Part shown: positions 8,902 to 19,743 of the stretch, one piece after another
How the letters are laid out: every line of letters begins with the position of its first letter
Position numbering within the stretch: position 1 is the stretch's first letter
Assembly: GCF_000196615.1 (NCBI RefSeq)
Contig: NC_014306.1
Location: 2,852,001 to 2,916,000 of the forward strand
Direction of reading: 5' to 3'
From: Erwinia billingiae Eb661
Lineage (GTDB): Bacteria > Pseudomonadota > Gammaproteobacteria > Enterobacterales > Enterobacteriaceae
DNA: 64,000 bases
Translations under genes and position numbers: made by a program
The notes under the pieces: generated by a model
Seen by the model: the letters and a program-made list of their open reading frames with translations, nothing else
The model's database searches: none
What the model was told of the DNA's origin: nothing

Positions 8902-10332
8902 TTATGCTAGTCGCGGAAAGGTGGCGACCTTATTGGCCTCCCCCTGCTCCGGTGTGCGCAGCTTTACAGCCTGCAAATCCTTCAGATAGGTTTTACGCCA
9001 GTTACTGATATCGTTGCGGCGCAGCACGGCCATCATGTCGTTATAACGAGAGATACGCTCGTTCAACGGCATGGTCGCCGCCTGGTTCAACGCAGCGGCC
9101 ACTTCATCACGATCGTAAGGGTTCACAATCAGTGCGGAGGTGAGCTCGTTGGCGGCACCGGCAAAGCGAGACAGCACCAGCACACCCGGATCGTTCGGGT
9201 CCTGTGCGGCGACATATTCTTTCGCCACCAGGTTCATGCCATCGCGCAGCGGCGTCACCAGACCAATATCGGTCAGGCGGAAGATTTTCATCAGCAGACG
9301 GCGATCGAAGTGCTGATTAAGGTAATACAGCGGCGTCCAGCCCAGCGTGCCGTATTTGCCGTTGATGCGCCCGGCTTCCGTTTCCAGCTGATGGCGGATG
9401 TCCTGATAGGCCTGCACGTCACCGCGCGAGGTCGGGGCAATCTGCGAATAGCGGATCTTGCCGTGATGCTCAGGATAGTTCTCCAGCAGCGCTTCATAAG
9501 CGAGGAAACGCTCAGGCAGCCCTTTGGAATAATCCAGACGCTCACAGGCAATGATGTTTTTCGCATCGCCCAGATCTTTTTTCATTGCAGCCATCTTCGG
9601 CGGCAATGGCCCTTCCGCCATCTCTTTAATGCTGTCTGGCTCGATGCCGATCGGGTAGACCTCAGTGGCGAAGGTGTTGCCAAAGGCGCGATGTTGCTTG
9701 CCGTCAGTCTGCAACTGCGTCATCAGCGACAGACATTCAAGGAACGCCGTGCGGTCACTCTCTGTCTGGAAGCCCAGCAGATCGTAATCACACATCATTT
9801 CCAGCAGCTCATTGTGCGGCGGCAGGGCATTGAAGATTTCCGGCGTTGGGAACGGAATATGCAGGAAGAATCCGATGCGGTTATTCACGCCCAGCTTACG
9901 CAGCGCGGCCGCAAATGGCAGCAGGTGATAATCGTGGATCCACAGCACATCATCCGGCTTCAGCAACGGCAGCAGGCGGTTAGCCAGCAGCGTGTTGACG
10001 TTGCAGTAACCCTCCCAGGCTTCACGCTGGAAGTTAACCAGGTCAAGCCGGTAGTGGAAAGCGGGCCACAGCACGGCATTGGAGAACTGCAGATAATACA
10101 GGTCGTAATCGTTTTGATTCAGCCCGAAAGAGGCGTAGGTGACGTTGTCCTGTTCGAACAGGTCCATATCTTCGTCATCTTCACCGATTTCATTGATTTC
10201 GCCGTTCCAGCCAAACCACAGTCCACCGGTGGTTTTCAGGGCATCCACGATCCCGACAGTCAGACCGCCTGCGCTGGCCTTGGTCCCATCAGGTACAGCG
10301 ATGCGGTTAGATACGACTACTAAGCGACTCAT
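8902..10332 (-). CDS. otsA: Trehalose-6-phosphate synthase OtsA
   Basis: OtsA joins glucose from UDP-glucose to glucose-6-phosphate to make trehalose-6-phosphate, a cytosolic step in osmoprotection. The 476-residue product (E. coli 474) is a GT20 enzyme: N-terminal VVVSNRIA and [13 protein letters not shown] for the glucose-6-phosphate loop, [15 protein letters not shown] and [21 protein letters not shown] for the phosphates, and [16 protein letters not shown] near the C-terminus. The start overlaps the end of otsB by 26 bases, with AAGG close upstream, so the two are co-translated. Confidence 0.98.
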   Translation of the reverse strand: MSRLVVVSNRIAVPDGTKASAGGLTVGIVDALKTTGGLWFGWNGEINEIGEDDEDMDLFEQDNVTYASFGLNQNDYDLYYLQFSNAVLWPAFHYRLDLVNFQREAWEGYCNVNTLLANRLLPLLKPDDVLWIHDYHLLPFAAALRKLGVNNRIGFFLHIPFPTPEIFNALPPHNELLEMMCDYDLLGFQTESDRTAFLECLSLMTQLQTDGKQHRAFGNTFATEVYPIGIEPDSIKEMAEGPLPPKMAAMKKDLGDAKNIIACERLDYSKGLPERFLAYEALLENYPEHHGKIRYSQIAPTSRGDVQAYQDIRHQLETEAGRINGKYGTLGWTPLYYLNQHFDRRLLMKIFRLTDIGLVTPLRDGMNLVAKEYVAAQDPNDPGVLVLSRFAGAANELTSALIVNPYDRDEVAAALNQAATMPLNERISRYNDMMAVLRRNDISNWRKTYLKDLQAVKLRTPEQGEANKVATFPRLA

Positions 10333-11116
10333 AACCTTGACTCCTTACCGACGTTGTTTCGTCTTGATCTAGTTGTAATAGTGTTTGTTCAAGCCAGTGG
10401 TAAACCGCAGCGACGTCCGGTAACCGGTAGCCGGCCTCCGTTGGTCCCTCGCCCACTTTAATGGCGATGCCGTCCATAGCATTGATAACCTTAAATCCGG
10501 CTTCATCTGTCACATCGTCGCCGATGAACACAGGCGTTCTGCCGGCGAACGGGGCCTGCTGCATGATCGCGTCAATCGCAGCCCCTTTACTGACGCCTTT
10601 CGGTTTCAGCTCAACCACACATTTGCCCGGTTGCAGAGCCAGCACCGGGAAACGTTCGACCATCGCCTCGGCCAGCGCCAGCACGTCCTGCTGATAGTGT
10701 TCCGCACGCCGGTAGTGCAGCGCGAAGGCCATTCCTTTGGTTTCAAGTTGGGTATCCGGCATTTTTGCCATCGCGTCGCCCAGTAAAGCAGAGAGCGAAC
10801 GGGCGACGTCATCCGGCAGGGACAGGCGTTCAATGTTGTCCTGGCCGTCGCGTCGTTCAGCACCGTGAACGCCAGCCAGTGGGAGGTGTAAGGGTGCGAC
10901 TAACGCGTCCAGCTCAGACATCGGCCGGCCCGAAACCAGTGCCAGCGCGCCATCGGTCAGGCGGCTGAGGCGGTCCAGGTGAGAAATCACTTCTCCGGGG
11001 ATAAACACTTCATCCGGACGGGACTGAATGGCAGCCAGAGTACCATCGACATCGAAGAAAAAAGCATACCGGCCGCTGGCGGATAACGGGGGCGCGGATT
11101 CATTCTGGGTGTTCAA
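10307..11116 (-). CDS. otsB: Trehalose-6-phosphate phosphatase OtsB
   Basis: OtsB removes phosphate from trehalose-6-phosphate. It is a HAD phosphatase with motif I DVDGTLAA, motif II in LVSGRP, GVHGAERRD, and motif IV GDDVTDEAGF. I place the start at the TTG at 11116, preceded by AGGAGG at a six-base spacing; this gives 269 residues against 266 in E. coli. The ATG at 11182 would add 22 unmatched residues without a ribosome site. It is the first gene of otsBA and a sigma-S type -10 lies upstream. Confidence 0.96.
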   Translation of the reverse strand: MNTQNESAPPLSASGRYAFFFDVDGTLAAIQSRPDEVFIPGEVISHLDRLSRLTDGALALVSGRPMSELDALVAPLHLPLAGVHGAERRDGQDNIERLSLPDDVARSLSALLGDAMAKMPDTQLETKGMAFALHYRRAEHYQQDVLALAEAMVERFPVLALQPGKCVVELKPKGVSKGAAIDAIMQQAPFAGRTPVFIGDDVTDEAGFKVINAMDGIAIKVGEGPTEAGYRLPDVAAVYHWLEQTLLQLDQDETTSVRSQGYESLSSRI

Positions 11117-11439
11117 AGTATTCCTCCTGATTGAGTGTGTTACGGCGATACGTTCATCAGGCTGTGTTACGGCCCAACTCACGGGGGAGGGTCAGATGGC
11201 GTATCTGATCACCCACAACGCACGAGGAAAACGCAGCAATATCAGCATTCAGTATAGACGCTGATCCCGACTCTGCCAGACAATACGCGGCTTTGAGCCC
11301 GGATCGATGCATCCAGCCTGCCAAATTACTGGGGAAAAAGACATAGGAGAAAGGCGAAATGTTTAGCGGGAATGACTCGGAAAAACTGTGAGTGAAACGG
11401 GTAATTGTTCAGGCGGAACGATCCGCCTTTACTCGACCT
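11117..11439. promoter_or_regulatory. otsBA upstream region with a sigma-S type -10 (11251-11257)
   Basis: On the minus strand CTATACT at 11251-11257 equals the consensus -10 of sigma-S promoters, in line with the stationary-phase and osmotic control of otsBA in E. coli, and would give a leader of about 130 bases. The rest (11258-11439) holds only a short hairpin, AGGCGGA/TCCGCCT at 11411-11428, just past the stop of the HD-GYP gene; it has no T run, so termination there is uncertain. Confidence 0.55.
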
Positions 11440-12621
11440 TCAGGCTACCGGCTTCATCCACAGCGCGTCAACATTGATGCCGTGCCAGTTCGTGGACTCT
11501 TCCGGGCCGGTGATGCTGTCCCAGCAGAAGCGATCGGCGAGGTCGACGATCTCCGGTGACAGCCTCTGGTTGGTGACCAGTGAATAAAAAACGCAGACTT
11601 TGGGTTGCAGCAGTGAGCCTCCGCCCGGCTCGGCGACCACCGCAATGCGTCCTGAGGCGAGACGCACGGTGGAGCCCACCGGATAGATGCCCACCGCCTT
11701 CACAAAGGCGAAAAACACCTTGCGGTCGAAGTGCCCTTCCCAGCTGGCCATTTGGTGCATGGCGCTGGCCGGATTCCAGCCTGCCTTATAAGGCCGGTTA
11801 GAGGTCACCGCATCATAGACGTCGCAGACCGCCGCCATCCGCGCCAGCAGCGAGATTTTTTCACCGGCCAGGCCATGCGGATAGCCACGGCCATCGAATT
11901 TTTCATGGTGGTGTAACGCCACGTCCAGCAGATCTTCGCCGCCGCCGCTTTTTCGCAGCAGCGCTTCGCCAATCACCGGATGCTGTTTCATGATGTCGAA
12001 CTCGGCGTCGGTCAGCTTGCCGGGCTTGTTAAGGATGTCCAGCGAGATCCCGGCTTTTCCCACGTCATGCAGCAGCCCGGCGGTTCCCGCCCGCCGCACC
12101 TGCTCTTCTTCCAGCTGCAGCTGCCTGGCCAGCGACACCATCAGCGCGCAGACGGCGACCGAATGCAGATAGGTGTAATCATCATGGGTTTTCAGCCGCA
12201 CCACGCTCAGCAGCGCGGCAGGATGCCGGCTGATCGATCCGCCGATTTCATCCACCAGCGGCAGCGTGCTGACAGTGTCAATGGTACGTCCCAGCCGGGC
12301 ATCGCTGAACATATCCATTACCTGCCCTTTGGCATTCAGGCAAATCGCCTGCGCCTGCTCAACTTCTTGATGCATGCTGATGGGACCACGCGGCACGTCC
12401 GCCTGGTCTTCTTCAATCTCTGTTTCTGTTTCGTCCGGCGCCCGCCCTTTAGACAGATCGATCCAGACTTCTTTAATGCCGTTTTCTGCAATCACCTGGA
12501 TCTGCAGATCGGTGGTCAGCAGCATGTCGTTGTGGACGAGCGGATGCTTGAGCCAGAAAACCTCCAGCTTATGCACATACATCCCAACGCGCAGCGCCTG
12601 TACCTGAATTCGCCTGATCAT
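11440..12621 (-). CDS. HD-GYP cyclic-di-GMP phosphodiesterase (DUF3391 + HD-GYP)
   Basis: Probably hydrolyses c-di-GMP. The N-terminal 120 residues match the DUF3391 module (VQALRVGMYVHKLE, GIKEVWIDLSKG). The HD-GYP domain follows with LLHDVGKAGI (HD pair), HHHEKFDGRGYP (the HHExxDGxGYP signature), CDVYDAVTSNRPYK, and a C-terminal GSTVRLASGRIAVV extension usual in this subfamily. All catalytic motifs look intact. I start at the ATG at 12621 (393 residues), preceded by GAGG; an ATG nine codons upstream lies almost at the predicted transcript start. The sigma-28 promoter at 12658-12684 places it in the flagellar regulon. Confidence 0.92.
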   Translation of the reverse strand: MIRRIQVQALRVGMYVHKLEVFWLKHPLVHNDMLLTTDLQIQVIAENGIKEVWIDLSKGRAPDETETEIEEDQADVPRGPISMHQEVEQAQAICLNAKGQVMDMFSDARLGRTIDTVSTLPLVDEIGGSISRHPAALLSVVRLKTHDDYTYLHSVAVCALMVSLARQLQLEEEQVRRAGTAGLLHDVGKAGISLDILNKPGKLTDAEFDIMKQHPVIGEALLRKSGGGEDLLDVALHHHEKFDGRGYPHGLAGEKISLLARMAAVCDVYDAVTSNRPYKAGWNPASAMHQMASWEGHFDRKVFFAFVKAVGIYPVGSTVRLASGRIAVVAEPGGGSLLQPKVCVFYSLVTNQRLSPEIVDLADRFCWDSITGPEESTNWHGINVDALWMKPVA

Positions 12622-12657
12622 CCTGTGCCTCTTTGCCAGTTCCTCCATTCAGCACAG

Positions 12658-12684
12658 GTATCGGCCTTGCCTGAAAAAGCTTCA
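12658..12684 (-). promoter_or_regulatory. Sigma-28 (FliA) promoter of the HD-GYP gene
   Basis: Minus strand TGAAGCTT, 11 bases, GCCGATAC: seven of eight -10 positions and correct spacing. It places transcription start near 12651, about 30 bases before the chosen start codon. Confidence 0.75.
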
Positions 12685-12844
12685 GTGAATGCGGCGAGGG
12701 ACCGCATCTTTTACTTAATTTTTACATTTACGCAGGCCGCAATTCCGCCCCGTTTTTTCAGGCAGAAACTAAATTCCTCAGCAGAACAAGCGCGTAGGTT
12801 TTTCCGCAGATTCAGCGGTTGATTGCCAGCGCGGATTGATAATA

Positions 12845-12860
12845 CTGTATATAAACACAG
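12845..12860 (+). promoter_or_regulatory. LexA box of umuD
   Basis: CTGTATATAAACACAG is a consensus SOS box (CTG-N10-CAG with AT-rich centre), 18 bases upstream of the umuD ATG. Confidence 0.93.
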
Positions 12861-12878
12861 TAACATTGAGTCATCATT

Positions 12879-13298
12879 ATGCACATGCACCAACTTGTTG
12901 TTTCTCCGCGTCCTCTCACCATCCCGTTGTTCGTTGAACGGGTCGCCTGCGGGTTTCCCTCGCCAGCGGCCGATTACGTGGAATCGCGGATAGACCTGAA
13001 TGAACTGCTGGTCAGCCATCCCAGCGCGACCTACTTTATCCGCGCGGCGGGAAATTCGATGATCGAGGGCAATATTAACGACGGCGATATGCTGGTAGTA
13101 GACAGCTCGTTAAAGCCACAGCATGGCGATCGGGTGATTGCCGCCATTGATGGCGAATTCACCCTGAAGAAATTGCAGCTGACCCCTTCGGTGAAGCTGC
13201 TGCCGATGAATCCCAGCTACGCCGCCATCGATATCGACGACGAAGCCGGGCTGAGCGTGTTCGGCGTGGTGACCTTTATTATTTATGCGGCGCGCTGA
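12879..13298 (+). CDS. umuD: DNA polymerase V subunit UmuD
   Basis: UmuD is cleaved on RecA filaments to UmuD', the partner of UmuC in Pol V. The product has 139 residues, the E. coli length, with the Cys24-Gly25 cleavage site in [13 protein letters not shown], catalytic Ser60 in AAGNSMIEG and Lys97 in [11 protein letters not shown], all at standard positions. Unlike in E. coli, umuC does not follow: the downstream gene is convergent and begins ten bases beyond the stop. The umuC homologue is at 60265 on the same strand with its own LexA box. Confidence 0.97.
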   Translation: MHMHQLVVSPRPLTIPLFVERVACGFPSPAADYVESRIDLNELLVSHPSATYFIRAAGNSMIEGNINDGDMLVVDSSLKPQHGDRVIAAIDGEFTLKKLQLTPSVKLLPMNPSYAAIDIDDEAGLSVFGVVTFIIYAAR

Positions 13299-13308
13299 GA
13301 GAGTGAAC

Positions 13309-14265
13309 TCAGGGGTTGATCACCTGTGACCGATCGCCGGCAAAAAAACGGGTGAGGTTGTCGAACGCCACGCGGAAATAGGCCTCGTAGCTGGCCTGCT
13401 CGACGTAACCGAGGTGCGGCGTACAGAGCACGTTCGGCATCTGCAACAGCGGCGAGGCCGGATCGTACACCGGCTCCTGCTCGTAGACATCCAGCGCGGC
13501 AAAGCCCGGACGTCCCTGACCCAGGGCATGCAGTAGCGCGCCCGGCGCGACCAGCTCGGCCCGGCTGGTATTCACAAACAGCGCATCCGGTTTCATCGCC
13601 AGCAGATCGGCCTGGGTGATGCTGGCTGCGGTGGCCTCGACCAGTCGCAGGTGGACAGAGAGGATATCGCTGGTGGCAAACAAGGCGGTGCGATCGGTAG
13701 GCACGCTGTGACCATCGCGCCGCGCTTCCTCGCGGGCGCGTTCGCTGCCCCATACCTGCACCTGCATATTGAAAGCACGGGCATAACCGGCAATCAGCTT
13801 GCCAATTTTGCCGTAGCCAAGAATGCCGATGGTTTGCCGGTTAACCGCCCTGCCGATCTCCGTTTGCCAGCGTCCGGCGGCCATAGCATTCACCGAGGAC
13901 ACCAGCTTACGGCGAGAAGCCATGATCAGCAGCCAGGTCAGTTCTGCCGGCGCCACCGGCGAGCCGCTTCCTTCCACCACCGCCACGCCAGCCCGCTGGC
14001 AGGCCACCAGATCGATATTACGCGCCACTTTGCCCGTCTGGCTGATCGCTTTAAGTTGCGGAGTTCGCCGCAGAAACGCCGCATCAATCTGCGTTCGCTC
14101 GCGGATCAAAATCAGCGCCTGAGCCGTCGCCAGCACCTCGCTGGCATGCGGATCGTGCGCCAGGTCGCCCAGCGCGCGGCACTGGAAGGCCGGATTATCG
14201 TGCAGGAAATCAAGCTGAGCGGTTGCCCGCGGGTAATCATCCGGTATCGCAATAGGTATAACCAC
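13309..14265 (-). CDS. D-2-hydroxyacid dehydrogenase family protein
   Basis: An NAD(P)-dependent 2-ketoacid/2-hydroxyacid oxidoreductase of 318 residues. It shows the Rossmann motif GILGYGKIGKLIAGYARAF (about 147-165), the catalytic Arg in NTSRAELV, Glu in LDVYEQEPV and His in TPHLGYVE. The substrate cannot be told from sequence; it is not clearly SerA, PdxB or GhrA. The start is GTG with AGGAG six bases upstream. Convergent with umuD and divergent from the TetR gene at 14393, with which it shares a 127-base intergenic region and possibly a regulator. Confidence 0.9.
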   Translation of the reverse strand: MVIPIAIPDDYPRATAQLDFLHDNPAFQCRALGDLAHDPHASEVLATAQALILIRERTQIDAAFLRRTPQLKAISQTGKVARNIDLVACQRAGVAVVEGSGSPVAPAELTWLLIMASRRKLVSSVNAMAAGRWQTEIGRAVNRQTIGILGYGKIGKLIAGYARAFNMQVQVWGSERAREEARRDGHSVPTDRTALFATSDILSVHLRLVEATAASITQADLLAMKPDALFVNTSRAELVAPGALLHALGQGRPGFAALDVYEQEPVYDPASPLLQMPNVLCTPHLGYVEQASYEAYFRVAFDNLTRFFAGDRSQVINP

Positions 14266-14363
14266 GAGCTTCTCCTGAGACTGACGAGGTGAATATCAGA
14301 ATAATGCGCGATGGGCTGCTGAGCGAGAACTCTCTTGCCAGTTATCCCGCTTTCTGGCATTTT

Positions 14364-14378
14364 GGAAACAATCGTTCC
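14364..14378. promoter_or_regulatory. Candidate operator of the TetR gene
   Basis: Dyad GGAA-N7-TTCC in the promoter region 15 bases before the TetR ATG. A similar dyad lies before the downstream hydrolase gene, which suggests autoregulation and control of the pair by the same protein (inference). Confidence 0.45.
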
Positions 14379-14392
14379 CTTATTGGATTATT

Positions 14393-15010
14393 ATGAACAA
14401 CGCATCCCTTCTGCCGCAGCACAGCAAAGAGCGCGGCCGCCCACGAGAATTTGATACCGACCTGGCGCTGGATAACGCCATGCTGGTGTTCCGGGAAAAA
14501 GGCTTCCACGCCGCCTCGATTGCGGATTTGGGCGAGGCGATGAACCTGACCGCAGGCAGCATCTATAAGGCGTTTAAGGATAAACGTACGCTCTTCCTGC
14601 AGGTCTTTGAGCGTTACACCTCATTGCGTAACGGCGCGCTGCGCGAGCGTCTGGCACTGTTCACCACCGGCCGCGAGAAACTGGCTGAGCTACTGCGCTT
14701 CTATCTGGAATCGGCTCAGGATGTTGAAGGAAGACGTGGCTGCCTGGTGGTCGGCAGCGCCACGGAATTGCAGGTACTGGACGAGGCGTTGTCAGCGCTG
14801 GTGCGTCAGGCGGTGATGCATAATAAAAGCCTGCTGACCTCACTGTTATCCCAGGGACAGCAGGATGGCTCGGTATCCAGTAGCCTGGCGGTGGAGACCG
14901 CAGCAGAACTGATTTTATGCCTGATTTTTGGCATGCGTATCGTCGGTAAGATGCAAAATATCAGCGACCGCGAAGCCACCATCACGCTGGCGATGAAGCT
15001 GCTCGATTAA
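14393..15010 (+). CDS. TetR family transcriptional regulator
   Basis: A 205-residue repressor-type protein. The N-terminal helix-turn-helix is in ALDNAMLVFREKGFHAASIA through GSIYKAFKDKRTLF; the remainder is the helical ligand-binding and dimerisation domain with the conserved RRGCLVVGSATEL segment found in TetR proteins controlling small-molecule detoxification genes. Ligand unknown. It precedes the alpha/beta hydrolase by 80 bases, with an inverted repeat in between. Confidence 0.92.
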   Translation: MNNASLLPQHSKERGRPREFDTDLALDNAMLVFREKGFHAASIADLGEAMNLTAGSIYKAFKDKRTLFLQVFERYTSLRNGALRERLALFTTGREKLAELLRFYLESAQDVEGRRGCLVVGSATELQVLDEALSALVRQAVMHNKSLLTSLLSQGQQDGSVSSSLAVETAAELILCLIFGMRIVGKMQNISDREATITLAMKLLD

Positions 15011-15023
15011 AAAATTTACCCAT

Positions 15024-15045
15024 TTAGGAAGCATTCATTTCCTAA
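15024..15045. promoter_or_regulatory. Inverted repeat before the hydrolase gene, candidate TetR operator
   Basis: Perfect arms TTAGGAA and TTCCTAA separated by eight bases, 45 bases before the hydrolase ATG. The GGAA...TTCC core repeats the dyad at 14364-14378 with one extra spacer base. Confidence 0.55.
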
Positions 15046-15090
15046 TCAACCTACCTGCCAGTCCGCAGGCAATCACTGAAGAGGTCCACG

Positions 15091-16026
15091 ATGAAACAGC
15101 CAACAACAGAAAGCGTCCTGCCCCGCCGCACCGAGGCGGAACCCACGACTTTTGCTGACAGCGCCCTTCCCGGTTTTGTGCATCGCTATGCCAGCGTTGA
15201 GGGGGTCAGACTGCATTATGTCAGCGGCGGCAATCCGCAGGGCGAAACCCTGGTGCTGCTGGCGGGCTTCCCGCAAAGCTGGTTTGCATGGCGACAGGTA
15301 ATGGCGCGACTCGCATCGACCTACCGCATTATTGCGCCGGATCTGCCGGGCCAGGGCGATTCGGATCGACCGGAAACGGGTTATGACACCCGATCGCTGG
15401 CGACAAAGGTGCACGGACTGCTCAGCTCACTGGCTATCACCCGCTATTACCTGGCCGCGCACGATGTGGGTGCCTGGGTAGCCTGGCCTTATGCCGCCTT
15501 ATACGGCGACGAGGTTAAGCGCCTGGCCTTGCTGGATGCCGGTATTCCGGGGATCACCCTGCCGGATGCCCTGCCCGTGTCGCCGGATGCCGCCTGGAAA
15601 ACCTGGCACTTCGCCTTTCACGTTATCCCGGACCTGCCCGAAGCGCTGATCGCAGGAAATGAACGCGTCTACCTGGAGTGGTTCCTGAAGCGCAAAACCG
15701 CCTGCCCTGACGTTTTCTCTGAAACTGACATGGAGGAGTATTTGCGCATTATGATGAAAAGCGGTGGATTACGCGCGGGCCTCGCCTACTACCGTTCCGC
15801 CGCCCTGTCCGCGCAGCAAAACCGGGAATTACAGGCTAACGGCAAGTTAAGCATGCCAATCCTCGCCATCAGTGCCGAACAGGGTTCGATCCCCGATATG
15901 GCAGCACCGTTGCGCCCGTTTGCAGCAGATGTCACCGGCGTTGTGGTCCCTTATTGCGGCCATTTCCTGCCGGAAGAACAGCCCGAAGCAATTGCCCGCG
16001 AGCTGAATGACTTTTTCCAAGGCTGA
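15091..16026 (+). CDS. Alpha/beta hydrolase, epoxide-hydrolase/dehalogenase-like
   Basis: A 311-residue cytosolic hydrolase. After a divergent N-terminus, ETLVLLAGFPQSWFAWR carries the oxyanion-hole loop, DLPGQGDSDRP follows, the nucleophile is probably the Asp in AAHDVGAWVA, and the catalytic His is in YCGHFLPEEQPEAI. An Asp nucleophile with a lid domain is typical of epoxide hydrolases and haloalkane or haloacetate dehalogenases, but the substrate is not predictable. It is likely under the TetR regulator at 14393. Confidence 0.88.
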   Translation: MKQPTTESVLPRRTEAEPTTFADSALPGFVHRYASVEGVRLHYVSGGNPQGETLVLLAGFPQSWFAWRQVMARLASTYRIIAPDLPGQGDSDRPETGYDTRSLATKVHGLLSSLAITRYYLAAHDVGAWVAWPYAALYGDEVKRLALLDAGIPGITLPDALPVSPDAAWKTWHFAFHVIPDLPEALIAGNERVYLEWFLKRKTACPDVFSETDMEEYLRIMMKSGGLRAGLAYYRSAALSAQQNRELQANGKLSMPILAISAEQGSIPDMAAPLRPFAADVTGVVVPYCGHFLPEEQPEAIARELNDFFQG

Positions 16027-16032
16027 TTTGCA

Positions 16033-16056
16033 AAAGTAAAACGATCGGTTTACTTT
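16033..16056. promoter_or_regulatory. Large dyad operator at the TetR-MFS promoter
   Basis: Arms AAAGTAAA and TTTACTTT flank ACGATCGG: 24 bases with 11 of 12 pairs symmetric. It ends seven bases before the ATG of the TetR gene at 16063, a position suited to autorepression. Confidence 0.75.
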
Positions 16057-16062
16057 TAGAGG

Positions 16063-16602
16063 ATGAAAAAGAAACAGGACATCCTGAACGCCGCTGAGCG
16101 GCTGTTCTACAGCAACGGTTTTCATGCCACCAGCACCGACAGAATATGCAGCGAGGCCAGCGTCTCCACCCGCACGCTGTATCGCTACTTTCCTTCGCGG
16201 GAACTGCTGACCGAGGCGGTGATGAATGCCCGGAAAGATCGCTTCTCTGCGGCGCTGCTTCCAGCGGAGGATCCGGCGGCCATCGCGCAGCTGTTTAGCG
16301 TGCTCGGCAGCTGGATGCAGGATTACGGCACGTCCGGCTGTTTCTTCCTGAAGGCGTGGGGGGAATATGCCGAACAGGACGTCTGGCTGTCGGCGCTGGC
16401 ACTGGACTATCGCTACGAGATGCGTGAATACATCACGGCCTGCGTGCGCAATATGCCAGGCCAGCATCGCGAGGTGCTGGCGGATGCCATCTGGATGCTG
16501 TTTGAAGGGGCGATTACCGCGGCGCTGGTCGCCGGGCCTGATGCCGCCTTTCGCGCCGGTGAGGCGGCAGCGCTGCTTACCGCCAGCGGTACCCGCCGAT
16601 GA
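16063..16602 (+). CDS. TetR family regulator of the adjacent MFS transporter
   Basis: A 179-residue TetR regulator: helix-turn-helix in NAAERLFYSNGFHATSTDRI and SVSTRTLYRYFPSRELL, then a short helical effector domain. The ATG is close behind AGAGG and a 24-base palindrome. Its TGA overlaps the start of the MFS gene (ATGA), so the two form a regulator-transporter operon and the transported compound is probably the inducer. The ligand cannot be named. Confidence 0.92.
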   Translation: MKKKQDILNAAERLFYSNGFHATSTDRICSEASVSTRTLYRYFPSRELLTEAVMNARKDRFSAALLPAEDPAAIAQLFSVLGSWMQDYGTSGCFFLKAWGEYAEQDVWLSALALDYRYEMREYITACVRNMPGQHREVLADAIWMLFEGAITAALVAGPDAAFRAGEAAALLTASGTRR

Positions 16603-17723
16603 AAACGATCGCGCTGGGCATCGCCGGCACCTCGCTGATTGCCGTCACTTACGGCATGGCGCGCTTCTCCTGGGGGCTGATGCTGCCCGAGGTCATTGTT
16701 GATATCCCCTTCAGCCCGCAAATGGCGGGCGTTATCTCGGCCTGTAGCTTTGCCGCGTATTGCCTGGCCATTGTGGCTTCGTCTGTGCTGGACGATCGGT
16801 TTGGCCCGCGACTGATGGCAGCGGCCGCCGCCTGCTGTGCCGCGGCAGGACTGGCGGTGATTGCCGTCGCCGAATCCCCCGCGATGCTGGCAGCCGGGCT
16901 GTTTATCTCCGGTCTGAGTCCGGGCTTAGCTTCGCCTTCGCTGGCCGCCGCAGTGGACCAGGTGGTCGATCCTGAGACGCAGCCAACGTTGAATACCATC
17001 ATTAATTCCGGCACCAGCGCCGGGATTATCCTGTCAGTACCGGTACTGTACTTTCTGCCGGGAGGCTGGCGCGCAGCCTGTCTTGTCTTCACCCTTTTTG
17101 CCCTGGCTTGCCTGCCGGCGATCCTGCGCTACGTGCCGCCTGGGCAAACTACGGCCCGCGAAACACCGCCCGGCTGGCGTGAAACGCTGCTGCAACGCGC
17201 CATGCTAAACCTGATGCTGATCGCCTTCTTCAGCGGCATAGCCAGCGCCGCCTGGTGGAATTTTGGCCCGGATGTATTGCGTCATCATATTAATGTCGAA
17301 GTCGGTACCGTCAATCTGCTGTGGCTGGTCGGGGGTGGTGCGGGAGTGATGGGGGCGCTAACCGGTCCGCTGGCTGAGCGCATAGGAATGAAGCAGGTTT
17401 ACCGTCTTTCGCAACTGGCAATGGCCGCACCGCTGGTACTGCTGGCCGTGAGTCAGCAGATGCACGGGTGGCTGTTCCTGGCGGTAGCCTGTTGCGGCGC
17501 AGGATACGTAACGCTGTCCGGCGTTTTACTGGTGAGTGGGGGTGCGGTGACAAACAACGCGCCCGCCACCGGCGTGGCGGCGGTTTTCTTCGCGCTGGCC
17601 GCAGGTCAGGTTGCGGGATCGGTGTTATTTGGCCAGCTATCCGCAGCAGCTGGCGTGGTGCCTGCTCTGCTGACCTTTGCGGCGATATCAGCGGCGATGC
17701 TCCTGCTCTCGCCGCCTGAGTGA
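16599..17723 (+). CDS. MFS transporter
   Basis: A 374-residue inner-membrane protein with about 12 hydrophobic segments and an MFS loop 2-3 motif (DDRFGPRLMAAA). The family of small MFS proteins with this layout includes YbfB-like exporters. Translationally coupled to the TetR gene by a four-base overlap, hence probably an effluxer induced by its substrate. A palindrome ACGTTTAAACGT follows the stop, in the gap to the convergent aldo/keto reductase gene. Confidence 0.88.
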   Translation: MKTIALGIAGTSLIAVTYGMARFSWGLMLPEVIVDIPFSPQMAGVISACSFAAYCLAIVASSVLDDRFGPRLMAAAAACCAAAGLAVIAVAESPAMLAAGLFISGLSPGLASPSLAAAVDQVVDPETQPTLNTIINSGTSAGIILSVPVLYFLPGGWRAACLVFTLFALACLPAILRYVPPGQTTARETPPGWRETLLQRAMLNLMLIAFFSGIASAAWWNFGPDVLRHHINVEVGTVNLLWLVGGGAGVMGALTGPLAERIGMKQVYRLSQLAMAAPLVLLAVSQQMHGWLFLAVACCGAGYVTLSGVLLVSGGAVTNNAPATGVAAVFFALAAGQVAGSVLFGQLSAAAGVVPALLTFAAISAAMLLLSPPE

Positions 17724-17749
17724 ACGTTTAAACGTGCCGAAGGTTGAGG

Positions 17750-19736
<1,987 letters not shown>

Positions 19737-19743
19737 GGGGGAT

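Noticed and set aside
9310..10323. Long open frame of 337 codons on the plus strand opposite otsA
   Set aside because: It is antisense to a clearly conserved gene, has a His/Gln/Arg-rich composition typical of reversed GC-rich codons, and no ribosome site.
11980..12822. 280-codon plus-strand frame opposite the HD-GYP gene
   Set aside because: Covers the complement of intact HD-GYP motifs and then the promoter region; no homology recognised.
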